Source: JANQPX01 sp039197065
GTDB taxonomy: Bacteria; Pseudomonadota; Alphaproteobacteria; Geminicoccales; Geminicoccaceae
NCBI GenBank assembly: GCA_039197065.1
Contig: JBCCUL010000041.1
Location: forward strand, 11,272-75,271
Reading direction: 5' to 3'
Length of the DNA: 64,000 bases
The stretch's first letter is position 1; each line of letters opens with the position of its first letter. The notes under the pieces are model-generated. The model was given only the letters and a program-made list of their open reading frames with translations. It ran no database searches and was not told the origin of the DNA. The translations under genes were made by a program, and so were the position numbers. This document shows, in pieces, positions 63,229-64,000 of the stretch.

Positions 63229-63700
63229 GCTACTCCAACGGCAAGGAAGAACCCACTGCTGACCTTATGGCAGGTTACCGATCGAAGACCCGACGCGAGC
63301 TGCACCCGGCGAAAAGGGGATTCATGACCCAAGTTCTGCCGGAACAGTGATGGCCTAGGAGGACAATTACGACAAGCGCTGGCGTGATCTAAGCATTGCC
63401 CATCGACCGCAGTTTGAGAGCTATGCGGCGCTTACTCCGCGCTACGTGACGAGGCGCTTATGCGTATCTCTGCCCCGAAGCCGTCACGAGCCGCCAGTCG
63501 GCTTTTGGGCGCGTCTGTAGATGATGTCGCTACTCAGGCGCACAGCAGAATAGGCCAAGCCTGATTGAGGCACGTTTACGAGCTGGTGTTAAACGTACCT
63601 GTATTCGGTCAAAAAGCGGACTATAGTTAAGTGATAAGATGCGGCGGTACTGAACCAGATGCCGTCCAAAAGGAATGGGACACAATCAGGGAGAAACGTG
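63229..63700. other. 472-bp gap before the TRAP gene
   Basis: No supported gene. Open frames around 63350-63530 are interrupted early. It should hold the TRAP transporter promoter; its end is AT-richer. Confidence 0.35.
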
Positions 63701-64000
63701 ATGCTATGCGTCTTCAAGTCGACGGCTGCGGCGCTGGCGGTGTTTCTGGCATCCAGTATCGCGAATGCCGAGACCATCACGCTCAATGGCGCCAGCCAAT
63801 TTGATGAAGAACACGCCTTCACCAAGACCATGCGTAAGTTCGAGGAGCTGGTGAAGGATTATTACCAGGGGCCGGATGAGCTGGAATTCGTCCTGCATCT
63901 CAATAGCGAGCTGGGCCTCGAGAAAGACTACTTCGCCTATATGAGCCAGGGCATTTCGGTCGACTACGCTGTGGTCGCGCCTTCCCACATGTCAACGTTC
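63701..64000 (+). CDS. dctP: TRAP transporter substrate-binding protein, partial (DctP)
   Basis: ATG 63701, 7 nt after AGGGAG, starts a signal peptide (cleaved after ANA), and 100 codons run to the window edge without a stop. The mature start TITLNGASQFDEEHAFTKTM and the segment LEFVLHLNSELGLEKDYFAYMSQG are typical of DctP-type extracytoplasmic receptors (compare the LxLNSxLGxE pattern). The permease genes would follow to the right. The ligand is unknown; family members mostly bind organic acids. Confidence 0.85.
   Translation, partial: MLCVFKSTAAALAVFLASSIANAETITLNGASQFDEEHAFTKTMRKFEELVKDYYQGPDELEFVLHLNSELGLEKDYFAYMSQGISVDYAVVAPSHMSTF

Noticed and set aside
63350..63530. Possible small gene before the TRAP gene
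   Set aside because: The only start is followed at once by a stop, and no family is visible.

Overview
The window looks like chromosome of a methylotrophic alphaproteobacterium. It is GC-rich, has many TTG/GTG starts and short-overlap operons, and carries a PQQ-dependent XoxF methanol dehydrogenase plus glutathione-linked formaldehyde oxidation. This assignment rests on gene content and gene style; no rRNA is present. No mxaF, gfa or formate dehydrogenase gene was seen in the window.

Region 1 (1-11.9 kb) is mostly ordinary chromosome: the end of an exopolysaccharide-type cluster (partial unknown protein, asparagine synthase, glycosyltransferase, flippase), a convergent GH13 glucosidase, gyrA, coaD, a short-chain dehydrogenase and a YugP-type zinc peptidase.

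Region 2 (11.9-20.6 kb) holds signalling genes: an MHYT histidine kinase, an exported PepSY protein divergent from an OmpR-type two-component pair with an exported GlcG/HbpS-like protein behind it, a DUF1194 protein, and a second kinase/regulator pair pointing into pqqA.

Region 3 (20.7-48.8 kb) is a large methanol-oxidation locus. It runs pqqABCDE (including a 33-residue pqqA), a DUF2927-like protein, a seven-gene MoxR/Bat chaperone operon, a LuxR-type regulator + FIST (NosP-like) + hybrid kinase (NahK/ErcS'-like) module, two small exported unknowns, a SoxYZ-like carrier and a zinc metallohydrolase of the quinoprotein relay type, glutathione-dependent formaldehyde dehydrogenase and S-formylglutathione hydrolase, then xoxF-xoxG-xoxJ, a CxxxCW rhodanese-like protein, an orphan ABC-type binding protein, a beta-propeller protein, an unknown and a small acidic PepSY protein. 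XoxF has the Asp-Tyr-Asp signature of lanthanide enzymes. Together the genes make PQQ, mature and feed electrons from a lanthanide methanol dehydrogenase, dispose of formaldehyde, and probably sense nitric oxide and substrate state.

Region 4 (49.2-57.7 kb) is a decaying integrative element. It starts at a 3' fragment of a tRNA-Thr (candidate attL), followed by a tyrosine integrase with several stops, small ORFs, an AlpA-like regulator, a primase-helicase replicator broken by one TGA, an AT-rich broken peptidoglycan-binding/Sel1 gene and a frameshifted serine recombinase. Several of the stops look like Trp codons turned to TGA/TAG.

Region 5 (58-64 kb) is accessory metabolism: a DUF2867 protein, an HxlR regulator divergent from a flavodoxin-like reductase, an Old Yellow Enzyme, an M20 carbamoylase/amidase, a GNAT acetyltransferase, and the start of a TRAP transporter binding protein cut by the window end.
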